Shown: positions 15,932 through 22,758, counted from the first letter of the stretch. The stretch is DNA of 26,813 nt from JBNKFQ01 sp050289385 (GCA_050289385.1 JBNKFQ010000341.1:1-26813), one strand, 5' to 3'. Made by a program: numbers and translations. Notes: generated by a model not told the origin, from the sequence alone.

Positions 15932-16363
15932 ATGAAAGCAACCGTGAAATGGGGCGGCGATGCCATGTTTTTGGGGGAGTCCGAAAGTGGCCATACCGTC
16001 GTCATGGATGGGCCGCCTGATCACGGTGGCAAAAATCAGGGTATTCGCCCTATGGAGATGCTTTTGCTCGGTGTGGGAGGGTGCTCTTCGTTTGATGTGA
16101 TGAGCATCCTGCACAAGCGTCGCCAGGATGTGAAGGACTGTGTTGCCCGGCTGCAGGCAGAGAGAGCAGATGCGGTGCCCTCGGTATTTACCCGCATTCA
16201 TATGCATTTTGTGGTATCTGGCAATGACTTGTCGGAGAGTGCTGTGCGTCAGGCGGTGGAATTGTCAGCAGAAAAGTATTGTTCTGCGTCTATCATGTTG
16301 CAACAGGGTGGTGTAGAGGTTACTCACAGTTATGAGGTGGTCGCGATGGACGGGCCAGGCTGA
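15932..16363 (+). CDS. OsmC-family protein (YhfA-like)
   Basis: A 143-residue OsmC/Ohr-fold protein. The two conserved redox cysteines are Cys51 in GVGGCSSFDV and Cys117 in AEKYCSASIML. MKATVKWGGDAMFLGES and GIRPMEMLLLG are typical of the YhfA branch, which is found beside crp in many gammaproteobacteria. OsmC-fold proteins often reduce organic peroxides, but the YhfA branch has no settled function. The gene is divergent from crp over 156 bp containing a candidate CRP site and a TATGAT -10 box. The hairpin past its stop codon has its T-run on the other strand. Confidence 0.9.
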   Translation: MKATVKWGGDAMFLGESESGHTVVMDGPPDHGGKNQGIRPMEMLLLGVGGCSSFDVMSILHKRRQDVKDCVARLQAERADAVPSVFTRIHMHFVVSGNDLSESAVRQAVELSAEKYCSASIMLQQGGVEVTHSYEVVAMDGPG

Positions 16364-16372
16364 ATTTCAGGC

Positions 16373-16403
16373 AAAAAAAAGCCGGAAACATATGTAACCG
16401 GCT
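16373..16403 (-). terminator. Rho-independent terminator of small-peptide gene A
   Basis: On the minus strand AGCCGG, a 12-base loop and CCGGCT form a perfect 6-bp stem followed by a run of eight T. It lies 48 bp past the stop codon of the first small-peptide gene and is a textbook terminator for it. Confidence 0.85.
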
Positions 16404-16451
16404 GATCCAATAAAATGGAGCTAGGAGGGGGGTAGGTAATCTATACGGAAC

Positions 16452-16544
16452 TCACTGGTTACGCAGTGCAGCTTTCAGGTCATCAACTGCTATCGCAGAA
16501 CCCAGCAATCCGGAAACAATTAGCATCGCTGTCATTACAATCAT
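16452..16544 (-). CDS. Small hydrophobic peptide A (30 aa)
   Basis: A 30-codon open frame starting MIVMTAMLIV and continuing SGLLGSAIAVDDLKAALRNQ. The first 19 residues form one hydrophobic segment ending in SAIA, followed by a short polar tail with two Asp. AGGAG lies 7 bp before the ATG, an excellent ribosome binding site. A promoter block lies about 60 bp upstream and a strong terminator 48 bp downstream, so this looks like a complete single-gene unit. A 32-residue paralogue is encoded 230 bp upstream on the same strand. The in-frame extension to 16817 has no start signal and is not coding. I do not recognise the family. It could be a membrane peptide, a type I toxin-like peptide or a secreted peptide; none is proven. 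Confidence 0.72.
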   Translation of the reverse strand: MIVMTAMLIVSGLLGSAIAVDDLKAALRNQ

Positions 16545-16599
16545 GGTAGTGCTCCTGCCTCTTTGGCATGTGTAAGCGTGTTTGCTGTCTATGGTGGCT

Positions 16600-16637
16600 A
16601 CTATACGCTCAACTAAAAATAATAAAAATGTATTGAA
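16600..16637 (-). promoter_or_regulatory. Promoter block of small-peptide gene A
   Basis: Read on the minus strand the block has TTCAATACATTTTT, a T-rich stretch and TATAGTA followed by CCACC. TATAGT (16600-16605) is a good -10 box, with TTTTTA 17 bp upstream as a weak -35. The predicted untranslated leader is about 50 bases. The same block stands ahead of gene B, with TTCAATACATTTTT, TTATTTTTAG and TATAGTA conserved. Confidence 0.6.
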
Positions 16638-16761
16638 TTTATTTTGTTCATAACCTTCAGTTATTCCTAGTTGAGACTTATGTCCCAAAAACGGCGGTAG
16701 GCTTTCGCCATTCGCCTTTCCCTTGTTCCGGGAAGAATTCCAGGGGTATTGAACAGTTTCC

Positions 16762-16783
16762 GGAGGAGCTTTATTGCTCCTCC
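16762..16783 (-). repeat. 8-bp stem-loop overlapping the stop codon of gene B
   Basis: GGAGGAGC and GCTCCTCC are perfect arms around a 6-base loop that contains the TAA stop of small-peptide gene B. No T-run follows on the minus strand, so it is not a canonical terminator; it could protect the 3' end of a short transcript. Further weak inverted repeats lie below it (16700-16735). Confidence 0.5.
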
Positions 16784-16869
16784 TTCCTGGCCGCCGGCTT
16801 GAAGTCGTCCCACGCAATTGCGGAACTCAGCAAGCCGGAGATAACAAACATGACATACATAATGATCAT
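16771..16869 (-). CDS. Small hydrophobic peptide B (32 aa), paralogue of A
   Basis: A 32-codon open frame starting MIIMYVMFVI and continuing SGLLSSAIAWDDFKPAARKE, then EQ. Aligned without gaps to peptide A, the shared core is MI-M--M---SGLL-SAIA-DD-K-A. AAGGAG lies 7 bp ahead of this ATG; another ATG five bases upstream is out of frame and reads ATG CAA TGA. The coding match, the promoter match and the similar spacing show a tandem duplication of a whole gene unit. The hydrophobic N-terminal segment suggests membrane insertion. The gene is divergent from the LysR gene beyond it. Function unknown. Confidence 0.72.
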   Translation of the reverse strand: MIIMYVMFVISGLLSSAIAWDDFKPAARKEEQ

Positions 16870-16913
16870 TGCATTTCTCCTTCTCGCCGTTGGTGTCTGT
16901 TGTTACGGTGGGT

Positions 16914-16952
16914 ACTATATGCCCATCCTAAAAATAAAAAAAATGTATTGAA
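16914..16952 (-). promoter_or_regulatory. Promoter block of small-peptide gene B
   Basis: On the minus strand TTCAATACATTTTT, TTATTTTTAG and TATAGTA followed by CCACC repeat the block ahead of gene A, with a single one-base length difference. The -10 box is at 16914-16919 and the leader would be about 40 bases. Conservation of a promoter over 300 bp of otherwise diverged DNA points to shared regulation. Confidence 0.6.
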
Positions 16953-17286
16953 ATCATTTTTACAATAACTTTGATTCATGTTTGTGTATTGGTGTCTGGC
17001 TTCGTGGGTGGTGGCGAATCGCAGTTGGCTTTGGGGAGGGGGTGGGTTTGGCTGGCCCGGAAAAAAGGGGGCGGGATTCACCTGCTTTTGCCGGTTTGGG
17101 GCAGGGTAGACGGTTTTTTCAGTGAGCGGCCACAGCCCTGGAGGACTTGCTGTGGCAGGCTTTCAGGGTGTGATAATCGCGGGATTTGCTTTGCTCTGGA
17201 CTCGGTTTGATGGTTGCTATTTCGAGTATATTTGAATCATAATTTAAAAATATTATTTTCGTAAAATTCATTCTTTTAGGTTATTT
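16953..17286. other. Divergent intergenic region between peptide B and the LysR gene
   Basis: No gene is visible in these 334 bases. The region has a G-rich run on the plus strand (17033-17075, with GGGG, GGGGG, GGG and GGGGG tracts), the perfect inverted repeat GCCACAGC / GCTGTGGC (17129-17156) and a strongly AT-rich stretch (17220-17286) just before the LysR start, which includes ATTTT-CGT-AAAAT and TGAAT/ATTCA arms suited to regulator binding. Confidence 0.5.
17129..17156. repeat. 8-bp perfect inverted repeat upstream of the LysR gene
   Basis: GCCACAGC and GCTGTGGC are separated by 12 bases. The stem is GC-rich and stable, but no T-run follows on either strand. It lies 130 bp ahead of the LysR start and 177 bp from the promoter block of peptide B. 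It may be a regulatory hairpin or a binding site. Confidence 0.4.
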
Positions 17287-18285
17287 ATGGATCCCGTTTC
17301 GCTTTCTCGTGTTGATTTGAACCTTTTGGTTTCTCTTCAGGTCCTGCTGGAAGAGCGCAATGTCACTCGCGCAGCAGAGCGCCTGTTTATTACTCAGCCG
17401 GCCATGAGCAAGACTTTGCAGCGTCTGCGGGAGCTCTATAAGGACCGCTTGCTGGTGCGAAGCGGGCGTGGTTTGGTGCCTACTCCAAAGGCGCAGGAGT
17501 TGCAGCGACACCTGCCGGATGTCTTGGCAAATATTGCCGATTTGGTCAGGAATAAAGAGTTCAGCCCCCTCAAATTCAGTGGCACGATCAGAATGGCCAT
17601 GCCGGAGTTTCTGGCAGTACTTATTGTGCCGCGTCTGGTCAAGATCCTGATGAAAGAGGCCCCGAATCTGACATTGGCTATTACCAGTGAGCTGGACTCT
17701 TACCTGCAAGAGCTTGAGGAAGGTGAAGTAGACTTTGCCATTGAGCGCGAAGAGGAGTTGCCTTCTGATTTTGATTCTACGCCATTGGGTGGATTTAGCC
17801 TGGCGTGCTGGATGAGGCAGGGCCATCCTCTGGCTGATGAGGAGCTGACCACTGAAAAGATGTTGCGTTATAAATTTGTCCACTATTTCATGCTTGGTAC
17901 CGACTCGATATCTTACGGTGCGGCTACCTTGTTTGATCAGTGGATCGGTCGTCAGGGTTATACGCGCGAAAAGATGCTGGTTACCACGCAGTTAATGACG
18001 GCACTGGACACCATTCACAATACAGATTGTTTGATGATTGGCAGCTTGCAGGATTTGGAAGTAGAAGGCGAGTTCTACCAGATTGTGCGAAAGCCATTAC
18101 CCGAAAGTTTGCAGGTGGAACCGTTTTTTCCGCTCGGCATTGTACGTCACCATCGCACATTGGCATCTCCGGTGCATCAGTGGCTGGTCAAGAAAATCGG
18201 AGAGGCTGCCGAGTCGTTGCGACAGGAGCAAATGGAACGGGAGGCGGCGCGGGCGGCTCAATTGGAACTGACCATCAAGGAATAG
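17287..18285 (+). CDS. LysR-family transcriptional regulator
   Basis: A 332-residue LysR-type regulator. The N-terminal winged helix-turn-helix is plain: LNLLVSLQVLLEERNVTRAAERLFITQPAMSKTLQRLRELYKDRLLVRSGRGLVPTPKA. This LLEERNVTRAAERL form belongs to the NodD/NahR/LeuO side of the family. The effector domain follows (about residues 95-305), and a charged helical tail rich in Gln, Glu, Arg and Ala ends the protein, longer than usual. It is divergent from the two small-peptide genes, and LysR regulators commonly control divergent neighbours, so they are candidate targets. It sits where pseudomonads carry speD. It ends 10 bp from the convergent coq7 stop. Confidence 0.9.
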   Translation: MDPVSLSRVDLNLLVSLQVLLEERNVTRAAERLFITQPAMSKTLQRLRELYKDRLLVRSGRGLVPTPKAQELQRHLPDVLANIADLVRNKEFSPLKFSGTIRMAMPEFLAVLIVPRLVKILMKEAPNLTLAITSELDSYLQELEEGEVDFAIEREEELPSDFDSTPLGGFSLACWMRQGHPLADEELTTEKMLRYKFVHYFMLGTDSISYGAATLFDQWIGRQGYTREKMLVTTQLMTALDTIHNTDCLMIGSLQDLEVEGEFYQIVRKPLPESLQVEPFFPLGIVRHHRTLASPVHQWLVKKIGEAAESLRQEQMEREAARAAQLELTIKE

Positions 18286-18295
18286 GGAGCAGGCC

Positions 18296-18940
18296 CTAAA
18301 AAAAGTAACTTGTTTTTGTCATTGCCTTTGATACCAGCGTCATTACCGACTTTATGGGGCGGGGGAAAGCGAAACCTCCTGCTTGCAGTGCGGCGTGGGA
18401 GTGCCGGTTTTCATCTTCCAGCATTTGCGTTACCACCGCGCGGCTTTTCTGGTCCTGTTCGGGCAGTTTGGTCAGGTGGCTTTCCAGGTGTTTGCAAACC
18501 TGATCTTCCGTAGCTGCGACAAAGCCAAGGCTCAAACGGTCGCTTATCAGGCCGGCGCCAGCCCCGATGCCAAAAGACAGTGAATACCACAGCGGATTAA
18601 GCAGGCTGACATGGCTGTTTAACTGGTGCAGGCGTTCTTCGCACCAGGCGAGGTGATCCACCTCTTCATCTGCCGACTGTTCCATTTCCCTGCGAACATC
18701 AGGCAGCTTGGCGGTCAGGGCCTGCCCTCGATAGAGAGCCTGGGCGCAAACTTCGCCAGCATGGTTGACGCGCATCAATCCGGCTGCGTGGCGTTGCTCA
18801 GCTCGCGAAAGCCCGGTTTCAGACTTGTTCACTCCCGGAGAAGTACGCGCGGGCTGTGGTGCAGGGGCAGCTACGGTGCGCAGGGCATGGTCAAACTCGG
18901 TCAGAAGTTTATCAATGGATGAAAGTGTGCGCTGGGCCAT
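18296..18940 (-). CDS. coq7: 2-polyprenyl-3-methyl-6-methoxy-1,4-benzoquinone monooxygenase
   Basis: A 214-residue di-iron hydroxylase that carries out the penultimate step of ubiquinone synthesis. All six expected iron ligands are visible: Glu63 (RVNHAGEVCAQALYRGQ), Glu93 and His96 (EEVDHLAWCEER), Glu145 (ATEDQVCKHL), Glu177 and His180 (EDENRHSHA). The C-terminus, VMTLVSKAMTKTSY, is like the Pseudomonas protein. The frame is open to 18982, but ATG 18940 gives MAQRTLSSIDKLLTEFDHALRTV, aligned with known starts; the ribosome binding site is weak. It is the right-hand end of the block trpGDC-crp-osmC-coq7 shared with pseudomonads. Confidence 0.94.
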   Translation of the reverse strand: MAQRTLSSIDKLLTEFDHALRTVAAPAPQPARTSPGVNKSETGLSRAEQRHAAGLMRVNHAGEVCAQALYRGQALTAKLPDVRREMEQSADEEVDHLAWCEERLHQLNSHVSLLNPLWYSLSFGIGAGAGLISDRLSLGFVAATEDQVCKHLESHLTKLPEQDQKSRAVVTQMLEDENRHSHAALQAGGFAFPRPIKSVMTLVSKAMTKTSYFF

Positions 18941-19129
18941 AACATAACGTATGTTGGAAATAGATAGAGTTATTGTAAACAATGTTGGCGAATTTAAGTA
19001 ACGGAAAATGCAAGATGGACGCTGTTGATCAAGTGAAATACCGGGAAGTAAAGTGAGCCGGTGAATCTGGTCATGACAGCGCTCTGGCCAGGGTAGCGCA
19101 GCCTGCTAAGCGTTAAAACAGTCGGGAAA

Positions 19130-19607
19130 GCAGACGCCGTATTTGCGCCCTGTGGCGGTAGTGGTTTATTGTCGGGCACATTATTTTCGACCAGAGCCCT
19201 GTCCCCTGATGCCAAAGTAATCGGTGTTGAACCACTCAATGCGAATGACGCAGCCGAGTCCTTGCGCAGCATCGATTCAAAGGCTGAGTGAATCACCGAA
19301 TACGCTCGCCGATGGCGCCATGACATTATCGGTTGGAGAGTTGATATTTGAATACCTGAAGCAGCTTGATGATTTTTATGAGGTTGATGAGGAAAATATC
19401 ATTTGATGGACTCAGTGGCTCAATCATTTGTTGGAGCTGCGTATTGAACCGGCCAGTGCCATGTCAATGGCTGCCGTGTGTAAATGGCTGGCCGCGCAAT
19501 CCGGTCGCAAAATGGTATTGGTTATACTATCTGGTGGTAATATGGATCAACGAATGATGGAAAAAATATGGGCACAGGAGCACTTGGCCGATGTGCCCGG
19601 TTTGTAA
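19130..19607 (+). pseudogene. Remnant of a PLP-dependent threonine/serine dehydratase
   Basis: Only the C-terminal part of a fold-type II PLP enzyme remains, in two frames. The first frame reads KADAVFAPCGGSGLLSGTLF, then STRALSPDAKVIGVEPLNAN, and carries the glycine-rich PLP phosphate loop; it ends at a TGA at 19289. The second frame resumes with SPNTLADGA and LSVGELIFEYLKQLDDFYEV, meets an in-frame TGA at 19404, then continues through WTQWLNHLLELRIEPASAMS and VILSGGNMD to a natural stop at 19605. A CGA-to-TGA change is a likely origin of the inner stop. The N-terminal two thirds are missing, and a further frame shift just upstream (to about 19080) is possible. The exact substrate of the ancestor is unknown. 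The AAA+ gene begins 28 bp later. Confidence 0.8.
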
Positions 19608-19635
19608 CTCCAGTCGTTAACAAAGAGATATTTTT

Positions 19636-21132
19636 ATGCAGGACGCACACGATCTTGGCCTGGTAATCGATGCTCACATTCCTGTTGTGGTACTCGAAAC
19701 CCACGATGAACAACGCGCTATACAATTGTTACAGCGAGTCGCCCGCGAACGAGAGCTGCCGCTTTACCGCTGGACGGTTACTGATGGTCTGCAAAACGCA
19801 GGTTTTGGTTTGCAACTGGAAAAAGCAGCGCGACATTCAGAACCAGAAGCCGTACTTGAACATCTGAAAACTCGCGCTGAACCAGGTGTTTACACACTCT
19901 GCGATTTTCACCCCTGGTTGCAGGACCAGCCAAAAATTATTCGTTTGTTAAAGGATTTTGCCCACCAGCATATGCATGATTACACGACGGTGGTATTGCT
20001 CAGCCACAGCCTGCAATTGCCTGGCGAATTATCCCGCTTGTCGGCGCGCTTTAGTATGAGCTTGCCGAGTGATGAACAGATTATGGCCCTGGTGCGAGAT
20101 GAGGCGAGAAAATGGGCAAGGCGCAATAACGGGCAAAAAGTGAAAACAGACAACGCGACCTTGCAGCAGATGGTGGCAAACCTCAGGGGGCTAACTCATG
20201 CCGAAGTAATGCGGTTGGTGCGCGGCGCTATTGTTGACGATGGCGCAATTTCCGACACGGATTTACCGGAAATAAGCAAGGCCAAATTTCAACTGATGGA
20301 TATGGAAGGTGTGCTCAGTTTTGAATATCGCACCGAAAAATTCAGTGACGTAGCTGGCATGAATAATTTAAAGGCGTGGCTGGAAAAAAGAAAGTCGGCA
20401 TTTGTCGAGGGTTGTGACGGGTTGGACATGCCCAAAGGTATATTGCTCACAGGTGTGCAGGGCGGCGGCAAAAGTCTTGCTGCCAAAGCGGTAGCTGGAG
20501 TTTGGGGTATACCGCTGTTGAGGCTGGATATAGCTGCGTTGTATAACAAATACCACGGCGAAACTGAGCGCAATCTGCGCGAGTCGTTAAAGCTCGCCGA
20601 ACAGATGTCGCCCTGTGTGTTGTGGATGGATGAGATCGAAAAAGGTGTCAGTACAGACACCAGCGACGGCGGGTTGTCGCAAAGAGTTCTTGGCACGTTG
20701 CTCACCTGGATGGCAGAGCGGGAAAAACCGGTATTTACCGTCGCAACCGCCAACGATATTTCCCGCCTGCCTCCCGAGCTGGTGCGCAAGGGGCGTTTTG
20801 ATGAACTGTTTTTTGTCGATTTGCCAGATGCTTCGACTCGACAGGATATATTCGCTATTCATCTCAAAAGGCGCAACCTTGATGTCGGCAACTTTGAGTT
20901 GGAAGAGCTGGTGCAAGCCAGTGAAGGCTTTTCCGGCGCAGAGATTGAGCAGGCGATTGTGTCGGCAATATATTCTGCGCATTCCAGAAAAGGCGAAACC
21001 GAAGAAGGGATAGTAAATACCGAAACGATTGTTGGAGAGCTCCTCGCCACGTCGCCCTTGTCGCAGGTGATGGTGGAGCGGTTGGCGGCATTGCGAAGCT
21101 GGGCACAGGAGCGGGGAGTAACAGTCTGTTAG
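19636..21132 (+). CDS. AAA+ ATPase, Ycf46-like
   Basis: A 498-residue protein with an N-terminal domain of about 230 residues and a C-terminal AAA+ module. Walker A is GVQGGGKS (residues 273-280) rather than the common GPPGTGKT. Walker B is VLWMDEIE (328-335), and the second region of homology holds PPELVRKGRFDELFFVDLP. The N-terminal part (VVLETHDEQRAIQLLQRVA, CDFHPWLQDQPKIIRLLKDF, VVLLSHSLQLPGEL) is that of Ycf46-type ATPases of chloroplasts and cyanobacteria, where a role in carbon-use regulation has been suggested. No substrate or partner can be read here. AAAGAGAT lies before the ATG. It stands between two pseudogene-bearing stretches, with the lipoprotein gene 63 bp on. Confidence 0.87.
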   Translation: MQDAHDLGLVIDAHIPVVVLETHDEQRAIQLLQRVARERELPLYRWTVTDGLQNAGFGLQLEKAARHSEPEAVLEHLKTRAEPGVYTLCDFHPWLQDQPKIIRLLKDFAHQHMHDYTTVVLLSHSLQLPGELSRLSARFSMSLPSDEQIMALVRDEARKWARRNNGQKVKTDNATLQQMVANLRGLTHAEVMRLVRGAIVDDGAISDTDLPEISKAKFQLMDMEGVLSFEYRTEKFSDVAGMNNLKAWLEKRKSAFVEGCDGLDMPKGILLTGVQGGGKSLAAKAVAGVWGIPLLRLDIAALYNKYHGETERNLRESLKLAEQMSPCVLWMDEIEKGVSTDTSDGGLSQRVLGTLLTWMAEREKPVFTVATANDISRLPPELVRKGRFDELFFVDLPDASTRQDIFAIHLKRRNLDVGNFELEELVQASEGFSGAEIEQAIVSAIYSAHSRKGETEEGIVNTETIVGELLATSPLSQVMVERLAALRSWAQERGVTVC

Positions 21133-21195
21133 TGTTAACGGGCCCTTTGGGTATCGAAACTGTATTTCAAAAACTTTTTGAACGGAGTGAATTGC

Positions 21196-21513
21196 GTGAG
21201 AAACTGTTTTTTTGTATTGCTGGTAATAATTATGTTTACCCCTGCCTGTACCTGGGTTAAGCCTACAGATGCAGGGGATAGTGTGGTGCTGGCCAAAGAC
21301 TTTAACGTTCAAGCCTGTAGAAAACTGGGTTCAACAACATCTCGTGTTAAACACAATATTGGGCCAATAGATCGTAACCAAGAGAAGGTGAATCAGGAAT
21401 TGCTTACCCTTGCCAAAAATGCGGCTGCTGAAATGGGGGGCGATTCAATTGTTGCCAAAGAGCCTGCAGGCAAGGGCTTTATGGTTTTTGATGTGTATCG
21501 CTGTGTAAAATAG
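21196..21513 (+). CDS. DUF4156 lipoprotein
   Basis: A 105-residue exported protein. The first 17 residues form a hydrophobic signal (RNCFFVLLVIIMF) leading to TPAC, a somewhat irregular lipobox with Cys18 as the lipid-modified residue. The mature part has the DUF4156 pattern: CTWV, GDSVVLAKDFNVQACRKLG, ELLTLAKNAAAEMGGDSIVA and FDVYRC, with two further cysteines that could pair. I start at the GTG at 21196, which has GGAG 8 bp before it, rather than the TTG at 21178. The family has no known function; E. coli YjeI is a relative. Confidence 0.82.
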   Translation: MRNCFFVLLVIIMFTPACTWVKPTDAGDSVVLAKDFNVQACRKLGSTTSRVKHNIGPIDRNQEKVNQELLTLAKNAAAEMGGDSIVAKEPAGKGFMVFDVYRCVK

Positions 21514-21539
21514 CTGCAAATGGAATTTTGGTCCTGGCG

Positions 21540-21869
21540 ATGAAAAAGTTTGGTTTAGACGCACAAATTTCAAATAAAGGCCATAGTGCTCTTGAGTTCG
21601 AGATCCTGCAAGAGCAGTCTGTCGCATTGGGAAAATCGGGCAGAGACCTTTAGAGTGCTATTAAAAATTACCGCAATGCGACAGCCGATTCTTCAAAAGG
21701 TGATGATGAACATCAGAAAAATAAACGGTTTGATGAGATTTCCAAGTGTTCCTGGCATTTGATCATGCAGAGAGAATTTTTGGGTTTTGTCCATGAGAAT
21801 ATGAAGTAGGTGGCAGAAAACCTTGATATTCCGAAAGCAGTTTTAAACAGACTGGGGTCCAGGACCTGA
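21540..21869 (+). pseudogene. DUF6665-like gene interrupted by two amber codons
   Basis: One reading frame runs from an ATG at 21540 to a TGA at 21867 but holds two TAG codons, at 21651 and 21807. Read through, it gives SALEFEILQEQSVALGKSG, then KCSWHLIMQREFLGFVHEN and LDIPKAVLNRLGSR. This matches, from memory, the small uncharacterised family DUF6665 (a LE-EI-E--A-LG-G start, a central QRE and an IP-VL-RLG end). The frame is otherwise unbroken, and both stops could come from CAG by one C-to-T change. It ends 10 bp before the PPK2 gene. Likely a recent pseudogene; amber read-through is the unlikely alternative. Confidence 0.68.
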
Positions 21870-21879
21870 CGGTGGCGCA

Positions 21880-22653
21880 ATGAAAAACCTGGCTGAATTG
21901 GATTTTCCCGAGTTCAAGGGAAAAGATTACGAGAAGCAACTGGACAAGTTACAGCTTGCGTTGATGAAGTATCAACAAGCGCTTTATCAAACCGGCCGGC
22001 GTGCGATTATTGTATTTGAAGGAACGGATGCAGCAGGTAAGGGCGGTGTTGTACGTCGGCTTATCGAAAAAATGGACTCGCGGGGTTATCGGGTTTATTC
22101 CATTGGCCCACCGACCCCGGAAGAGAAGGCGAATCATTATCTTCTCCGTTTTTGGCAAAAGCTTCCCGATGTCGGTCAGTTGGTGGTTTTTGACAGGTCG
22201 TGGTATGGACGAGTGCTGGTTGAGCGGGTTGAGGGGCTTGCCGACGAATTAGCATGGCGCAGGGCTTATCAGGAATTGAATCACTTTGAAAAACTGCTTT
22301 ATGACGATGGCGTAATACTGGTAAAAATCTTTTTGCACATCAGTAAAGATGAACAAAAAAAGCGTTTTTTGTCTCGATTGAATAATCCGGAAAAGCGCTG
22401 GAAGTTGACAATGGCTGATCTCGACAGTCGCCAGCACTGGGATGAGTACATCAGTGCCTACAATGATATGCTGGAGCTGACCTCTACAGCCGTTTCGCCC
22501 TGGAACATTATCCCCGCCAACAACAAAAAATATGCACGTATACAGGCGTTAAAAGTGATTGCCGACCATTTTGAAAAACACCTCAATATCAGTGGCATTC
22601 GACTGATGCAGCCGGGTGTGGAGCAGCGTGCAAGGGAGATATTGCACAAGTGA
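21880..22653 (+). CDS. Polyphosphate kinase 2 family protein (single domain)
   Basis: A 257-residue P-loop kinase of the PPK2 family, which transfers phosphate between polyphosphate and nucleotides. Walker A is EGTDAAGKGG (residues 47-56), Walker B FDRSWYGR (104-111), and a lid with arginine and lysine residues follows (KKRFLSRLNNPEKRWK). The stretch PPTPEEKANHYLLRFWQKLP followed by FDRSWYGRVLVERVEG resembles the active domain of two-domain polyphosphate:AMP phosphotransferases (PAP) more than class I PPK2. Only one domain is present, so its nucleotide specificity (AMP, ADP or GDP) is uncertain. The ribosome binding site is weak. A long AT-rich hairpin lies just past the stop. Confidence 0.88.
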   Translation: MKNLAELDFPEFKGKDYEKQLDKLQLALMKYQQALYQTGRRAIIVFEGTDAAGKGGVVRRLIEKMDSRGYRVYSIGPPTPEEKANHYLLRFWQKLPDVGQLVVFDRSWYGRVLVERVEGLADELAWRRAYQELNHFEKLLYDDGVILVKIFLHISKDEQKKRFLSRLNNPEKRWKLTMADLDSRQHWDEYISAYNDMLELTSTAVSPWNIIPANNKKYARIQALKVIADHFEKHLNISGIRLMQPGVEQRAREILHK

Positions 22654-22667
22654 GATGCTGTTCTCTC

Positions 22668-22715
22668 AATAATTAATGTAAAACGGCAATTTTTTACTGT
22701 TTTATATTAATTATT
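22668..22715. repeat. 19-bp AT-rich hairpin between the PPK2 and DUF2975 genes
   Basis: AATAATTAAT (22668-22677) pairs perfectly with ATTAATTATT (22706-22715). The stem continues through a G-T pair, then TAAAAC with GTTTTA, then one more G-T and one G-C pair, giving about 19 paired bases around a 10-base T-rich loop. It could end PPK2 transcription, or be an operator for the DUF2975/HTH operon whose start codon is 44 bp on. Confidence 0.55.
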
Positions 22716-22758
22716 GTGTTAGGCTTTCTTCTTCTGATTGTGTTTCAGGAGGTGGAAT

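Noticed and set aside
16452..16817. Reading peptide A as part of a 121-residue protein
   Set aside because: The upstream part runs through the promoter block and has no start signal, while the internal ATG at 16544 has an excellent ribosome binding site and a paralogue of the same size.
18994..19326. 110-codon minus-strand frame after coq7
   Set aside because: It is antisense to the recognisable dehydratase remnant and shows no family signature.
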